A stretch of DNA of 64,000 nucleotides from an uncultured Oscillospiraceae bacterium (GTDB lineage Bacteria; Bacillota; Clostridia; Oscillospirales; Acutalibacteraceae). Every line of letters begins with the position of its first letter. Position 1 is the stretch's first letter. The position numbers and the translations under genes were made by a program. Shown piece after piece: positions 47,390-57,003 of this stretch. Location: positions 1-64,000 of the forward strand of contig USJL01000005.1 in assembly GCA_900555015.1 (NCBI GenBank). Reading direction: 5' to 3'. Below the pieces are notes generated by a model that was not told where the DNA came from, did no database searches, and saw only the letters and a program-made list of their open reading frames with translations.

Positions 47390-48800
47390 TAATGCAAAGT
47401 TCTTTCAAAGCCGAATCAGCATATATCGAAAAGACATCAATCAGTTTGCTATTGATATGTTTGGATTTGATGCTGACGAATGGCAAAAAGAATTTTTTGA
47501 TAATGTATTGAATAATCCTCGCACAGCAGTAAAATCAGGACAAGGCGTAGGCAAGACAGCAGGAATCGCAATTATTATACTTTGGTTTTTATCTTGTTTC
47601 CCTTTTGCGAGAGTAGTGGCAACAGCGCCAACAGGGCATCAGTTACATGACGTATTGTGGAGTGAATTGTCAAAGTGGCAATCTCAAAGTCCTATTTTAT
47701 CCGAAATATTGAAATGGACTAAAACTTACATATATGTTAAAGGAATGGAAAAACGCTGGTTTGCTGTTGCAAGAACGTCAAACAAGCCTGAAAATATGCA
47801 AGGATTTCACGAGGATAATTTATTGTTTGTAGTTGATGAGGCATCAGGTGTTATGGATGCGATAATCGAGGCTATCAATGGTACTTTGTCCGGTGTAAAT
47901 AATAAACTTGTTATTCTTGGTAACCCGACACAAACGTCGGGCTTTTTTTATGAGGCTTTTACCATAGACCGAGACCTTTATGCAACACAAACAGTTGATG
48001 CAGAAAAAAGTCCGAGAACGAACAAAGAAAATATTGCTGCACTAAAACGAAAATACGGCGAGGATAGCAATGTTGTACGTGTTCGTGTAAAAGGCTTATT
48101 TCCATTGGAAGATAATGATGTATTTATACCTATCTCCTTAATTGAAAAATCTATTTATACTGATTATACGCTTAAAGATGAAGATATTACAAGTATAGAT
48201 ATAGGCTGTGACGTAGCACGATTCGGTGACGATAAAACAGTGATAAGTTACAAGGTTAATAAAAAAGTTGAGATATATAAATCATATATCGGAAAAGACC
48301 TTATGCGAACTGCAAACGAGGCAGCAATGCTGTTCTTAAAATTGACTGACAAATACAAATTCTCAGGACAAGTTCCTGTTAAGGTTGATGATGGCGGTCT
48401 TGGCGGCGGTGTTACCGATAAACTCAGAGAACTCAAACGGAATGATCCTGCACGTTTCAAAAATATGCTTATTGTTCCTATCTTGTTCGGTAAACCAATA
48501 AAACATAAATATTTTGTTGATACTACTACTTTTATGATGAACGTTGTTAAAGAACTGATTTCCCCTGTTGATGAAAACGGAAATGAAAAAGAGGTTGACG
48601 TAGTACTTCCGAATAATGATGATTTAGTGGCTCAGTTAAGTATGAGAAAATACGAGTTTGATTCAAAATCCAGAATAAAGGTTGAAAGTAAAGAAAAAAT
48701 GAAAGAACGTATCGGACATTCTCCTGATGAGGCAGATAGCATTTTACTTGTATGTATGCCTGTTAAAACGAAAAAAGGAAGGAAGGATAATGCAAAATGA
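47382..48800 (+). CDS. Terminase large subunit
   Basis: 472 residues from the ATG at 47382. The ATPase domain has a Walker A-like SGQGVGKT and Walker B LLFVVDEAS, with ILGNPTQTSGFFYEAF as coupling region. The nuclease domain shows the acidic triad entry IGCDVARFGDDKTVI, then VKVDDGGLGGGVTDKL and a late Asp (HSPDEADSI). It powers DNA packaging and cuts the concatemer. No truncation is visible. Confidence 0.95.
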   Translation: MTDNAKFFQSRISIYRKDINQFAIDMFGFDADEWQKEFFDNVLNNPRTAVKSGQGVGKTAGIAIIILWFLSCFPFARVVATAPTGHQLHDVLWSELSKWQSQSPILSEILKWTKTYIYVKGMEKRWFAVARTSNKPENMQGFHEDNLLFVVDEASGVMDAIIEAINGTLSGVNNKLVILGNPTQTSGFFYEAFTIDRDLYATQTVDAEKSPRTNKENIAALKRKYGEDSNVVRVRVKGLFPLEDNDVFIPISLIEKSIYTDYTLKDEDITSIDIGCDVARFGDDKTVISYKVNKKVEIYKSYIGKDLMRTANEAAMLFLKLTDKYKFSGQVPVKVDDGGLGGGVTDKLRELKRNDPARFKNMLIVPILFGKPIKHKYFVDTTTFMMNVVKELISPVDENGNEKEVDVVLPNNDDLVAQLSMRKYEFDSKSRIKVESKEKMKERIGHSPDEADSILLVCMPVKTKKGRKDNAK

Positions 48801-50356
48801 GTAATTCCAAACCAAAAGTTGATGTGAAAGTTATTAAGATGACCGACCCGGCATCAACAAATATTATGAATATTGCCAAAGCTGATATGCCACTTGCGGT
48901 TAATGATGATACTGCGAATAATGTTGAATGGATAACTCCGCCACTCGCTATGAATGGATTAAGGGCGCTTGCTGATGAAAGTACAATTGTGCCGCAATGT
49001 CGAACGGCATACAAAACTAATATTGCCGGCTTTGGTATCAGTGTTCAATATAAGGAAGACTATGAAAAAGAAACTGAAGCAATGGGAAAGGAATTTGAGT
49101 ATGCTAAGGAAATTCTTGAATGTCTTAATATGGACAAGGATATTAAAGAAGTTTTTGAGGACCTTATTGAACTAAGAGAGACGTTTGGTATTGCGTATCT
49201 TGAAGTTATACGTGATGTGAGTGGTAATGTGGTTCAGGTTGAACTGATTAAGGATGTCGAAACCATAAATAAAACTATTGAACAATCTGAAGCTCAGAAT
49301 GTACCATTCTTTTATAATGGTAAAAAGAAAATCAGAAAGAAAAGGTTTTGCAAGTATCGTCAGGAAAAGAATGGTAAAACCGTTTTCTTCAAGGAAATCG
49401 GCGACCCAAGAATGATGGATTCTAAGACTGGTGAATATGTCACTCAAGGAACAGAATGCAAACTCGCGGCTAATGAAATTCTTGAATTTGTAATCGGAAC
49501 GAGGGATTATGGAATGCCTCGCTGGTTCGGTCAGATATTGAATTTGGATGGCAGCAGGAAAGCAGAAGAACTCAACTACCGATACTTTATCAATGGCAGA
49601 CACACTCCCCTTGCTATTGTTCTCAGCGGAGGCACATTGACGGATGGCAGTTATAGCAAATTGCAGGAATATGTTAATTCTATACAAGGTGAAAATGGTC
49701 AGCATGCTTTCTTATTGTTGGAGGTTGAGGATGATTCTAATAATGCTTTTGAAAATAATCAAAAACCTACTGTTGAATTAAAAGACCTTGCCTCTATTCT
49801 TCAGAATGACGAGTTGTTTCAAAACTATATTGATAATGGACGCAGAAAAGTACAGTCTTCTTTCCGTTTACCTGATTTGTATGTTGGCTATACACAGGAC
49901 TTTAACAGAGCAACAGCGCAGGCAGCCATTGAAATTACTGAACAGCAGGTATTTATACCAGAGAGAAAATCTCTCGCTTGGCAAATTAACAATAAATTAC
50001 TTGCTGATTATAATTTCAAATATGTTGAGGTTGTATTTAACGATCCTGATTTAAGCAATATTGAAGACCTTTCCAAAATTCTTGCTGTATGCAGTGCCGC
50101 AGGAGGTCTTACACCTAACAAATCAAAAGAGATACTTTACAAACAACTCGGCGAAGCGGCAGAGGATTATGAGGGTGAATGGGGTAACATTCCTCTTGCT
50201 TATGCAAAAACACAAAACAACTCAAATAATACACAATCTGTATCAACACAGCTTGATACAACGATTGAAAAAGCAGCGGTTGCAGGTGATGATGAAATAG
50301 TAAGCGTATTGAAAGAGGTAAGAAAAGCACTTAACGCAATGTCAGGGGTGGCGTGA
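48797..50356 (+). CDS. Phage portal protein (PBSX/XkdE-like)
   Basis: 519 residues, overlapping the terminase by 4 bases. Portal features: an N-terminal region with ADESTIVPQCRTAYKTNIAG, a long alpha/beta core containing EILEFVIGTRDYGMPRWFGQ, and a C-terminal helix rich in Lys/Gln (ITEQQVFIPERKSLAWQINN). The dodecameric ring forms the DNA entry gate of the capsid. Gene order after the terminase is as expected. Confidence 0.88.
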   Translation: MSNSKPKVDVKVIKMTDPASTNIMNIAKADMPLAVNDDTANNVEWITPPLAMNGLRALADESTIVPQCRTAYKTNIAGFGISVQYKEDYEKETEAMGKEFEYAKEILECLNMDKDIKEVFEDLIELRETFGIAYLEVIRDVSGNVVQVELIKDVETINKTIEQSEAQNVPFFYNGKKKIRKKRFCKYRQEKNGKTVFFKEIGDPRMMDSKTGEYVTQGTECKLAANEILEFVIGTRDYGMPRWFGQILNLDGSRKAEELNYRYFINGRHTPLAIVLSGGTLTDGSYSKLQEYVNSIQGENGQHAFLLLEVEDDSNNAFENNQKPTVELKDLASILQNDELFQNYIDNGRRKVQSSFRLPDLYVGYTQDFNRATAQAAIEITEQQVFIPERKSLAWQINNKLLADYNFKYVEVVFNDPDLSNIEDLSKILAVCSAAGGLTPNKSKEILYKQLGEAAEDYEGEWGNIPLAYAKTQNNSNNTQSVSTQLDTTIEKAAVAGDDEIVSVLKEVRKALNAMSGVA

Positions 50357-51999
50357 TGTATTGTTCAGAATGTGATGCCTTGATTAAGGCCATAGATGAT
50401 TACATAAAAAAGGTCAATGATAAACTAAAAAAGAAGCTCAAACAACAGGGTTATAAAAACGTTGATGAAACAATTGATTTATCCACAGTTTTTGAGGATG
50501 AATTATCTCGAACACTTAAACAGCAGGCAACCGACCTTGCTGATGCAATGGTCGAATGTGAGTCTATTGATGACTTTTTCAAGAATGAATGGCCTAAGAT
50601 AAAAGCTGGTGATGTTACTGGCAAAACTATTAGTGCATCATTTGTTACGAAACTATCTGAATTTATTCCGAAGTTAACAAAAATATATTACAAGGCTGTT
50701 GATCCTGATGTGGAAATACCTTCATTAACGGAGCGTACAACAAGTTGGATAGATTCTTGGGGTTCACAACTCGGTGAAATGATGCAACTTGATTCTGCTG
50801 AAGAATTAGAAAACATTATTATTGATGGAATAGACAATAATAAGGGTATTGCTCAGGTCATACAGAATATTCGTGATAGCGGAACAAGGGAAGAATATTA
50901 TCAAGCACGCAGAACGGCTGTTACAGAGGTTTTACGAGCTCACAGTGTGGCTCAACAAGAGGCTTACGACCTTAATCCTGTTATCGAGGAAAAGGAATGG
51001 AAACATTGCAGTAGTAATAATCCACGTCAAAATCATTTGGACATGCACGGTCAGCGTGTTCAAAAGAACAAGCCTTATACCCTTATAGGAGCTGATGGTA
51101 AAACTTATCATCCTATGTATCCGCGTGACCCTATTCTTCCTGCAGGTGAAAGTATCAATTGTGGATGTCTTTCATCGGGTGTTGCAAACAAAGACATTTT
51201 AGGTTTCTCAGTTGAGGAGCGTAAAAAAATGCAGGCAGAGGCACGTGCTGAAATTGATAAGAATTGGAAGGCTGAACTTAACTCCCAAAATAAGACTAAG
51301 GCAAATATCAATGAAGAATCAATCCGAATTGATTGGGTCAATCAGAAATCCAAAGCAGGTCAAATTAAGTATTATGGCTCAAAAAGCCGATGGGCACTTG
51401 TTGAAAGTGGTGTTGTTACTAAGGATAGTCAAATGTTTAAGACAATTACTACTCCTAAGGGCAAAGTAACAGTTAAGAAAACCTTGAAAGAACTTAACAA
51501 TAGTGGTATAATTACAGCAAGCAGACATATGACAAAACCTACACCACCTAAACAGCCGAAACTAATTGACCCATATGCACATTCTTCTTTAGGTGATTTT
51601 GCACAAAAATCGAAATTATATCCTAATGGAAGAATTGTAAATGGCGGACACGGAGAGGAAAACATAAAACTATTACAGAAAAAAGGAATTCAGTATTCTA
51701 TTGAACAAACTTATAGTAATGGTGTAAGGATTGGCGGAGTTGAAAACCATAAAAGCAAGTCAAAAATACTTGGTACAAATGGTCAAGCTTGGTTTCCTAA
51801 GGAATGGACTGCTGACGATATTATGGTTGCTGGTACATATGTAGCAAATAAAAGTACGGACAAAGGCAATGTTCGGTTTGCAACATATCGAGGTGTAAGA
51901 ATAGGCGTATATATTGATATGAGTACAAATTGTATTGATACCATATTTCCTGATAATTCAAAACAGCCTTGGAAAGGTAAATGGGAGGTGCCAAATTGA
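50356..51999 (+). CDS. MuF-type minor head protein fused to an EndoU-like nuclease domain
   Basis: 547 residues from the ATG at 50356 (GTG at 50353 is the alternative). The first 300 residues are the MuF/SPP1 gp7 head morphogenesis part: RRTAVTEVLRAHSVAQQEAY, NNPRQNHLDMHGQRV and LPAGESINCGC. After a linker, the last 120 residues match bacterial EndoU toxins: IVNGGHGEENIKLLQKKGI, GGVENHKSKSKI, WFPKEWTADDI and GVRIGVYIDMSTNCIDTIFP, with the two His and Lys expected for RNA cleavage. MuF polymorphic toxins of this form are known from temperate phages. A likely immunity gene follows. Confidence 0.85.
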   Translation: MYCSECDALIKAIDDYIKKVNDKLKKKLKQQGYKNVDETIDLSTVFEDELSRTLKQQATDLADAMVECESIDDFFKNEWPKIKAGDVTGKTISASFVTKLSEFIPKLTKIYYKAVDPDVEIPSLTERTTSWIDSWGSQLGEMMQLDSAEELENIIIDGIDNNKGIAQVIQNIRDSGTREEYYQARRTAVTEVLRAHSVAQQEAYDLNPVIEEKEWKHCSSNNPRQNHLDMHGQRVQKNKPYTLIGADGKTYHPMYPRDPILPAGESINCGCLSSGVANKDILGFSVEERKKMQAEARAEIDKNWKAELNSQNKTKANINEESIRIDWVNQKSKAGQIKYYGSKSRWALVESGVVTKDSQMFKTITTPKGKVTVKKTLKELNNSGIITASRHMTKPTPPKQPKLIDPYAHSSLGDFAQKSKLYPNGRIVNGGHGEENIKLLQKKGIQYSIEQTYSNGVRIGGVENHKSKSKILGTNGQAWFPKEWTADDIMVAGTYVANKSTDKGNVRFATYRGVRIGVYIDMSTNCIDTIFPDNSKQPWKGKWEVPN

Positions 52000-52253
52000 T
52001 TAATCCTGATGAAATAAATAAAATCATAGAAGAGAGAAAACAGATTCCAGATTATGATGATATGAGTACAATGTATAAATGGGATGAACTTGTGGCAGCT
52101 CTCGGAGATGACGAGGATGATGTTTTTGATTATTTGTCTTCTATTGAAGATGAGGTGTTCTTTTGGATTGAAGAAGTCTATGAAGAAATTATTGAAAAAT
52201 TCCCAAGTGAAAGAATAGAAGAACTTTTTGCAAAGCATCACAAAAGTAATTAA
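51996..52253 (+). CDS. Probable immunity protein for the MuF-EndoU toxin
   Basis: 85 residues with a TTG start seven bases after GGGAGGTG, overlapping the toxin stop by 4 bases. Strongly acidic (LGDDEDDVFDYLSSIEDEVF) and helical, as many nuclease-immunity proteins are. No family is recognised. Position immediately behind the toxin domain, with terminators right after it, is the main argument. Confidence 0.65.
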   Translation: MINPDEINKIIEERKQIPDYDDMSTMYKWDELVAALGDDEDDVFDYLSSIEDEVFFWIEEVYEEIIEKFPSERIEELFAKHHKSN

Positions 52254-52266
52254 ATATAGTTAATTA

Positions 52267-52359
52267 AAGCCAATGTGTAGGTAAAACTGCATATTGGCTT
52301 TTTTTATTGCAATCTTTTGATTGCGCCGAGCGGCTGAGTAATCGGTCGCTTTTTTATTT
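52267..52359 (+). terminator. Two tandem terminators between the immunity gene and XkdF
   Basis: AAAGCCAAT (52267-52275) with ATTGGCTTT (52294-52302) and a T run, then AGCGGCTGA (52329-52337) with TCGGTCGCT (52342-52350), two wobble pairs, and another T run. They separate the toxin/immunity genes from the capsid genes, although no strong promoter is visible before the latter. Confidence 0.7.
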
Positions 52360-52380
52360 CAGCGAAGGGAGGTGAAAACA

Positions 52381-53586
52381 ATGAATATTCAAAAGGCATT
52401 TGCTATTACTGATGCAAAAATCAGTTTTGTATCTTTGGTTGATAAGGCTGCAAACAAAAAGCAGTTTCTTATAACAAAGGCAAAAGACGGTCAGGCTGAC
52501 TTTTCAACTTATGGAAAGATTGTTAAGACCGACAAAGAATCTCATTATGTTACAGGAATTGTATATGAGCCCATGGCAGAAGATGCACACGGCAATTATA
52601 TGACAGCTGACGAAATCCAAAAGGCTGCCTACTGGTATGCTAAAAACGGCAACAAAGTTGATTTGCAGCACACATTTGAAAAATGTGAGGGTGCGGCTGT
52701 TGTTGAAAGCTGGATTGAAAAATCTGATTGTAAAATCGGTGATAATGAGATCAAGAAAGGTACTTGGTTAATGACTATGGAAATCACAGACACAGAAGTT
52801 TGGGAATCTATTGAAAAAGGCGAAATCACAGGCTTTTCAATGGGCGGTGTCGGTAAATATTCCGACACAGATGATGATATTGTTGAAAAACAAACCTTAT
52901 TACAGAAAATAGCCAAGTTTCTCGGACTTGATACAGTTTCAAAAGGCATAGTTTCAGAGAATTTTGAAAAACGCTCTAAACGACATTTGTTTGATACTGC
53001 ATTTTGCACGCTTCAGGATGTTTTATGCCCCTATTATGGCGGATATGAAACTGATGAAAGCAAAATCAGAGAGGCACTTCAGGATTTCAATGATATTGTT
53101 ACCAAATTGCTTACAGAGCAAAGCATTATTAAGGCTCTTGAGCCTGTCGAAAAGGCAGGCAAAAAAATCAGTTCTTCTAACAGAGAAAAACTCAAAAACG
53201 CTTATGAATCACTCGGTAAACTGCTTAAAGATACCGAAGAAACGGAGGAAACAGATATGGACGCAAAAGACATTCAGAAAATGATTGATGATTCAATCGC
53301 AAAGGCTTTAACACCTCAGGCTACACAGTTAGCTGCAGCGCCGGCAACAGAGTCGATAACAACTGATACAATCACTAAAATGGTTGAGGAGGCTGTTAAA
53401 AAGGCAATGGAGCCTGAAAACAAGCCAACAGAGGTAACTGCTGAAAACCTTGAACAGGCAGTTACAGACGCTGTTGCAAAGGCAATGGCACCTATTCTCG
53501 CACAGAGAGGCATTTCACAGAACTTAAACGGCGAACCTATATCCAAGGCACAGGGTGAGCCACACTATATGGCTGGTATGTTTTAA
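52381..53586 (+). CDS. XkdF-like prohead protease with scaffold-like C-terminus
   Basis: 401 residues from the ATG at 52381 behind GGGAGGTG. The N-terminal 180 residues match phage serine protease XkdF: SFVSLVDKAANKKQFLITKA, GIVYEPMAEDAHGNYMTADE, VDLQHTFEKCEGAAVVESWI and EKGEITGFSMGGVGKY. The C-terminal 150 residues are Ala/Glu-rich helices typical of an internal scaffold. It matures the capsid. The catalytic His/Ser regions look intact. Confidence 0.85.
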   Translation: MNIQKAFAITDAKISFVSLVDKAANKKQFLITKAKDGQADFSTYGKIVKTDKESHYVTGIVYEPMAEDAHGNYMTADEIQKAAYWYAKNGNKVDLQHTFEKCEGAAVVESWIEKSDCKIGDNEIKKGTWLMTMEITDTEVWESIEKGEITGFSMGGVGKYSDTDDDIVEKQTLLQKIAKFLGLDTVSKGIVSENFEKRSKRHLFDTAFCTLQDVLCPYYGGYETDESKIREALQDFNDIVTKLLTEQSIIKALEPVEKAGKKISSSNREKLKNAYESLGKLLKDTEETEETDMDAKDIQKMIDDSIAKALTPQATQLAAAPATESITTDTITKMVEEAVKKAMEPENKPTEVTAENLEQAVTDAVAKAMAPILAQRGISQNLNGEPISKAQGEPHYMAGMF

Positions 53587-53620
53587 TATCGGCTAATTTT
53601 TATTTTAGGAGGAATTTATA

Positions 53621-54556
53621 ATGTCTTTTAACAATAGACAAATCATAAATGCTGCCGGCACTGCAATTACAACCGGCACGCTCACATCAGGTCTTCTTAA
53701 TTCAGAACAGGCAAATAAATTTATTCAGCAGATGTTTGAATCAACAACACTCGGTAACGAAGTACGCCACGTTATGAAAAGAGCAAAGACTGGTGAAATT
53801 GATAAAATCGGTATTGCAAGCCGTATTATCCGTAAGAAAACAGAAGATAATGATGACGGCTATCGTGCAAAAGTAAAAACGGATAAGATTAACTACAGCA
53901 CTACCGCTATTCGTCTTCCGTATGAACTTACTGAGGAAACATTAAGAGAGAATATCGAGGGTAAGTCATTCGAGGCAATCGTTACAAATCTTATGACAAC
54001 TCAGTTTGGTCTCGATATGCTTGACCTTTCACTCAACGGCGATACCGCTGTTGATACATCAGATGCAGACCACGATTTCCTTTATATCAATGACGGTTGG
54101 ATTAAACAGCTCAAGAATGGCAGCCACATTGAGGATCGTTCTGCAAAATTCAGCGGTGCAATGAGTATTGATGTTTATTATGACGCTCTTAAGCAGATGG
54201 AGAATAAATACAATAACGGTAAACTTAAATGGCTTATGTCTCCACACAGAAAGCAGGAATGGGACAGATACCTTCTTAATCAGATTATTGAAAAGGGCGG
54301 TGCTGTTCCTGACAGTATGTATAAGAGTCCTGCTTCAATTCCCGTTCTTGAGTGTCCTTCTCTTTCAGACGATAACATTATTCTTACCGACCCCAAAAAT
54401 CTTATTGTTGTTAATACATACGATATGATTCTTCGTAAAACAACAGAGGGTAAGGAAGCTGTAATGAAAGACAAGCGCTTTTATGCTATGCATATGGACT
54501 TCGACCCTGTTATCGAGGAACTTGATGCAGCAGTTCTTATTACCGGCTTGAAGTAA
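53621..54556 (+). CDS. Major capsid protein (XkdG-like, HK97 fold)
   Basis: 311 residues behind AGGAGG. ESTTLGNEVRHVMKRAKTGE, IRLPYELTEETLRENIEGKS and the C-terminal region with FYAMHMDFDPVIEELDAAVL match PBSX XkdG-type capsids. It lies after the protease/scaffold gene as expected. It forms the icosahedral shell. Confidence 0.88.
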   Translation: MSFNNRQIINAAGTAITTGTLTSGLLNSEQANKFIQQMFESTTLGNEVRHVMKRAKTGEIDKIGIASRIIRKKTEDNDDGYRAKVKTDKINYSTTAIRLPYELTEETLRENIEGKSFEAIVTNLMTTQFGLDMLDLSLNGDTAVDTSDADHDFLYINDGWIKQLKNGSHIEDRSAKFSGAMSIDVYYDALKQMENKYNNGKLKWLMSPHRKQEWDRYLLNQIIEKGGAVPDSMYKSPASIPVLECPSLSDDNIILTDPKNLIVVNTYDMILRKTTEGKEAVMKDKRFYAMHMDFDPVIEELDAAVLITGLK

Positions 54557-54570
54557 TCGGAGGTACAATA

Positions 54571-54915
54571 ATGTTTAAATTAAAACTTGTTAAAGGGCTT
54601 TCTTATAGCGGAATTGTATCGGCTACTGCTAAGGACCCATTTGTAACTGTTGACAGCGAGGAAACTGCCCTCGCTGCTGTTGAAACAGGCTATTTTGAGA
54701 TTGTTGAGCGTTCAGAAAATATTCCTGATGGAAAGAATGGCGAAAGCAATAGCGGCGAAAATAAGGATTGGAAAAAGCTGAACAAGGACGAACTTATCGC
54801 CTTTGCCAACGAGCATAACATTGATGTTTCTTCTTGCAAAAATCAGGATGAACGCATTGCTATTATTGAGACTGCTTTGGCTAATGAAGAAATCGACAAT
54901 CTTTTCAATTCTTAA
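54571..54915 (+). CDS. Small head protein with HeH/LEM-like C-terminus
   Basis: 114 residues behind GGAGG. N-terminal strands (FKLKLVKGLSYSGIVSATAK) are followed by a Gly/Asn/Glu linker and a HeH-like helix motif (WKKLNKDELIAFANEHNIDV). Often found between capsid and connector genes as a head decoration or DNA-end-binding protein; the role is inferred. Confidence 0.65.
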   Translation: MFKLKLVKGLSYSGIVSATAKDPFVTVDSEETALAAVETGYFEIVERSENIPDGKNGESNSGENKDWKKLNKDELIAFANEHNIDVSSCKNQDERIAIIETALANEEIDNLFNS

Positions 54916-54926
54916 GAGGTCCGAAT

Positions 54927-55325
54927 ATGCCTGACAATAAAAAACTTAACAGACCTTGGGTAACACCAGAGGAAGTAAGAGAATATAGCGAATTTGAGTC
55001 TGTCCAGAAAAGAACAGATAAAAAGCTCGCTATTGATATATCACGTGCAGAACAATATGTGATTGATTACACTCATACAAAGTTTGAAAATTGTTCGGAG
55101 CTGCCGGAGGCTGTGAAAAATGCAGTAATTATTTTGGCTGAATTGTATGCGCATAATGCGGTTGAACGTACAAAACAGATGAAAAGTGAAACGTTTGACG
55201 ATTATTCGTATACAACGGAAAACACAATTCTTAATATAAGTGATCTTGATTTACCATCACTTCTTGATGAATGGGTTAATCCAAATCCAAATGGCAGAGT
55301 TACTATGAGAATGAGAAAACTTTAA
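54927..55325 (+). CDS. YqbG/DUF3199-like head-tail connector protein
   Basis: 132 residues. RPWVTPEEVREYSEF and LAIDISRAEQYVIDYTHTKF, then PEAVKNAVIILAELYAHNAV, match connector (gp15/YqbG-type) proteins of PBSX-like phages. It bridges portal and tail. It starts behind AGAGGT. Confidence 0.75.
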   Translation: MPDNKKLNRPWVTPEEVREYSEFESVQKRTDKKLAIDISRAEQYVIDYTHTKFENCSELPEAVKNAVIILAELYAHNAVERTKQMKSETFDDYSYTTENTILNISDLDLPSLLDEWVNPNPNGRVTMRMRKL

Positions 55326-55337
55326 GGGGTGTTTATT

Positions 55338-55703
55338 ATGTTTGAAAACTTTTTTAACCATAAATGCAATATTTATCATATTGCTATGGCAAAAGAGCAA
55401 ATCGGATATGGTTTCAGCGAAAGTGATACTAAATTTAAGTATCCTGATACTCCTGACATCAAAAATCAACGCTGCCATTTTCATAATAAATCCAACTCTG
55501 TTTCTCTTACTCAAAAAGAACCTGACAACGATTTAATGATAACAAGAAAACTGTCCCTTCCGATTGATACCGATATTCGTACAAATGATAAGGTTATTGA
55601 TTGTGATACAGGTCTTGAATATACAGCAACATTGCCTAACAATATCAAGGGACATCATAAGACAGTTATTTTAACAAGGACAACAAATCAGGTGGTACTT
55701 TAA
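55338..55703 (+). CDS. YqbH/DUF3599-like head closure protein
   Basis: 121 residues from the ATG at 55338 (GTG at 55329 is the alternative). The pattern FFNHKCNIYHIAM ... NDKVIDCDTGLEYTA ... HHKTVILTR matches head-closure proteins. It follows the connector directly, as in PBSX. Confidence 0.7.
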   Translation: MFENFFNHKCNIYHIAMAKEQIGYGFSESDTKFKYPDTPDIKNQRCHFHNKSNSVSLTQKEPDNDLMITRKLSLPIDTDIRTNDKVIDCDTGLEYTATLPNNIKGHHKTVILTRTTNQVVL

Positions 55704-56233
55704 TGGCTGACTTAGTAATTGACTTTGGAGAATGGCAAGAGTTTGTAGAAAGGTTATCATCTGCTAACACCTCATTCAAAAAGGATTTAGAACAGTTTAT
55801 CGAGGCATTAGGTATAGAGTTTTTAGATATTATTCAGGATGAAATAATCAACAACGAAAACTTTGACACAGGTGCCTTGATTAACAGTTATACCAAAAGC
55901 GAAAAAGGTAATATATGGGTGCTTGGAAACAGCAGTTACAGTATTACTCTTGAAATTGGCTCTGAACTTGATTATGCAGGCTTTGTCAATGACGGACATT
56001 GGACTAACAAAAAAGGTGAACTCGGACGTTGGATTCCTGGTACTTGGAATGGGGATAGATTTGAATATACTCCAAATGCCAAAACAGGAATGTATCTAAA
56101 ACAACAATGGGTCGAAGGATCACATTATTTTGATACTGCATTAAAGATAATGGAGAAACTCATACCTAAGTATGTTGAAAAATGGTTGGATAATTGGATT
56201 CAAGCCTATCTGGCTAAGTTTTTAGGAGGATAA
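55703..56233 (+). CDS. YqbI/HK97 gp10-like tail component
   Basis: 176 residues, overlapping the previous stop by one base. VIDFGEWQEFVERLSSANTS, EFLDIIQDEIINNENFDTGA, LINSY and YAGFVNDGHWTNKKGE are typical of the gp10-like tail-completion fold. It joins the head-tail interface. Confidence 0.78.
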   Translation: MADLVIDFGEWQEFVERLSSANTSFKKDLEQFIEALGIEFLDIIQDEIINNENFDTGALINSYTKSEKGNIWVLGNSSYSITLEIGSELDYAGFVNDGHWTNKKGELGRWIPGTWNGDRFEYTPNAKTGMYLKQQWVEGSHYFDTALKIMEKLIPKYVEKWLDNWIQAYLAKFLGG

Positions 56234-56237
56234 CAAA

Positions 56238-56780
56238 ATGGTTAAGGATAAATATTTAACATCTATTGCAAAGTTTTTGCATAAGTCAGGCTCAAAAGTT
56301 GTTTCATTAAATCCCATATTTCATCAGATGCCAGAACAATTGAAATTGCCTGCTATTTACTTTCCAAATCCTCTTGTAAACAGTTTTAACGATACATTAT
56401 CGTCATTCCTGCTTGTATATTCTTGGTATGTAAAAATAATGGCTAACTCGACTGAGGAGGCTTACGAAGTTGCTGCACAGATTCAAATGGATTTGTGCAG
56501 CAATCGTTTTTGTGTGCCTGTTTTGAATGAGGATGGAACAACAGATGGTAATAAACGTATTCGTATAAAACCGCCTGAGATTAAGCAGTTGGATGGCAAT
56601 GTTTATCAAATTGCTTTAACGTGGGAAGAAAGAAACCATTATTCAGACATTGGTACTGAGCTTACGTGTGTATCTGATGTTAAAGTTGAACTTTCTGCAA
56701 ATGGCAGAATAACGCAATATCTTGTTGATGATAATGGCGTTTTGTTGTCCGATGATTCTGACAATATTTTAATAGTTTAG
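56238..56780 (+). CDS. YqbJ-like tail terminator protein
   Basis: 180 residues. The N-terminal half (LTSIAKFLHKSGSKVVSLNP, FHQMPEQLKLPAIYFP) and the central VKIMANSTEEAYEVAAQIQM segment follow the tail-terminator pattern. The C-terminal 35 residues are a short polar add-on (DNGVLLSDDSDNILIV). It caps the tail tube. Confidence 0.68.
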   Translation: MVKDKYLTSIAKFLHKSGSKVVSLNPIFHQMPEQLKLPAIYFPNPLVNSFNDTLSSFLLVYSWYVKIMANSTEEAYEVAAQIQMDLCSNRFCVPVLNEDGTTDGNKRIRIKPPEIKQLDGNVYQIALTWEERNHYSDIGTELTCVSDVKVELSANGRITQYLVDDNGVLLSDDSDNILIV

Positions 56781-56793
56781 GAGGCTATTTATT

Positions 56794-57003
56794 ATGGCTA
56801 AGACTAAAACAGAAACAAGCAATGAAGAAAGCAAGTTTTCTCTTGAAGTATTGAGAGCAAATTGCATGAAACTTTTCAAGGTTTCTTCTTCAACTTTTGA
56901 CGGTGCTACCAATGGCTTGGTTGGTGATTTCACCGTTAATGAAATCAGAGAAAAAATAAAGGGCTGGCTTGAACAGCCAATTAAAAAAGGAGGCAAAGAA
57001 TAA
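56794..57003 (+). CDS. Small virion-operon protein before the sheath gene
   Basis: 69 residues starting behind GGAGG and overlapping the sheath start by one base. The Ser/Thr/Glu-rich N-terminus is followed by SLEVLRANCMKLFKVSSSTF and a short helix. The family, common just before XkdK, has no known role. Confidence 0.6.
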   Translation: MAKTKTETSNEESKFSLEVLRANCMKLFKVSSSTFDGATNGLVGDFTVNEIREKIKGWLEQPIKKGGKE

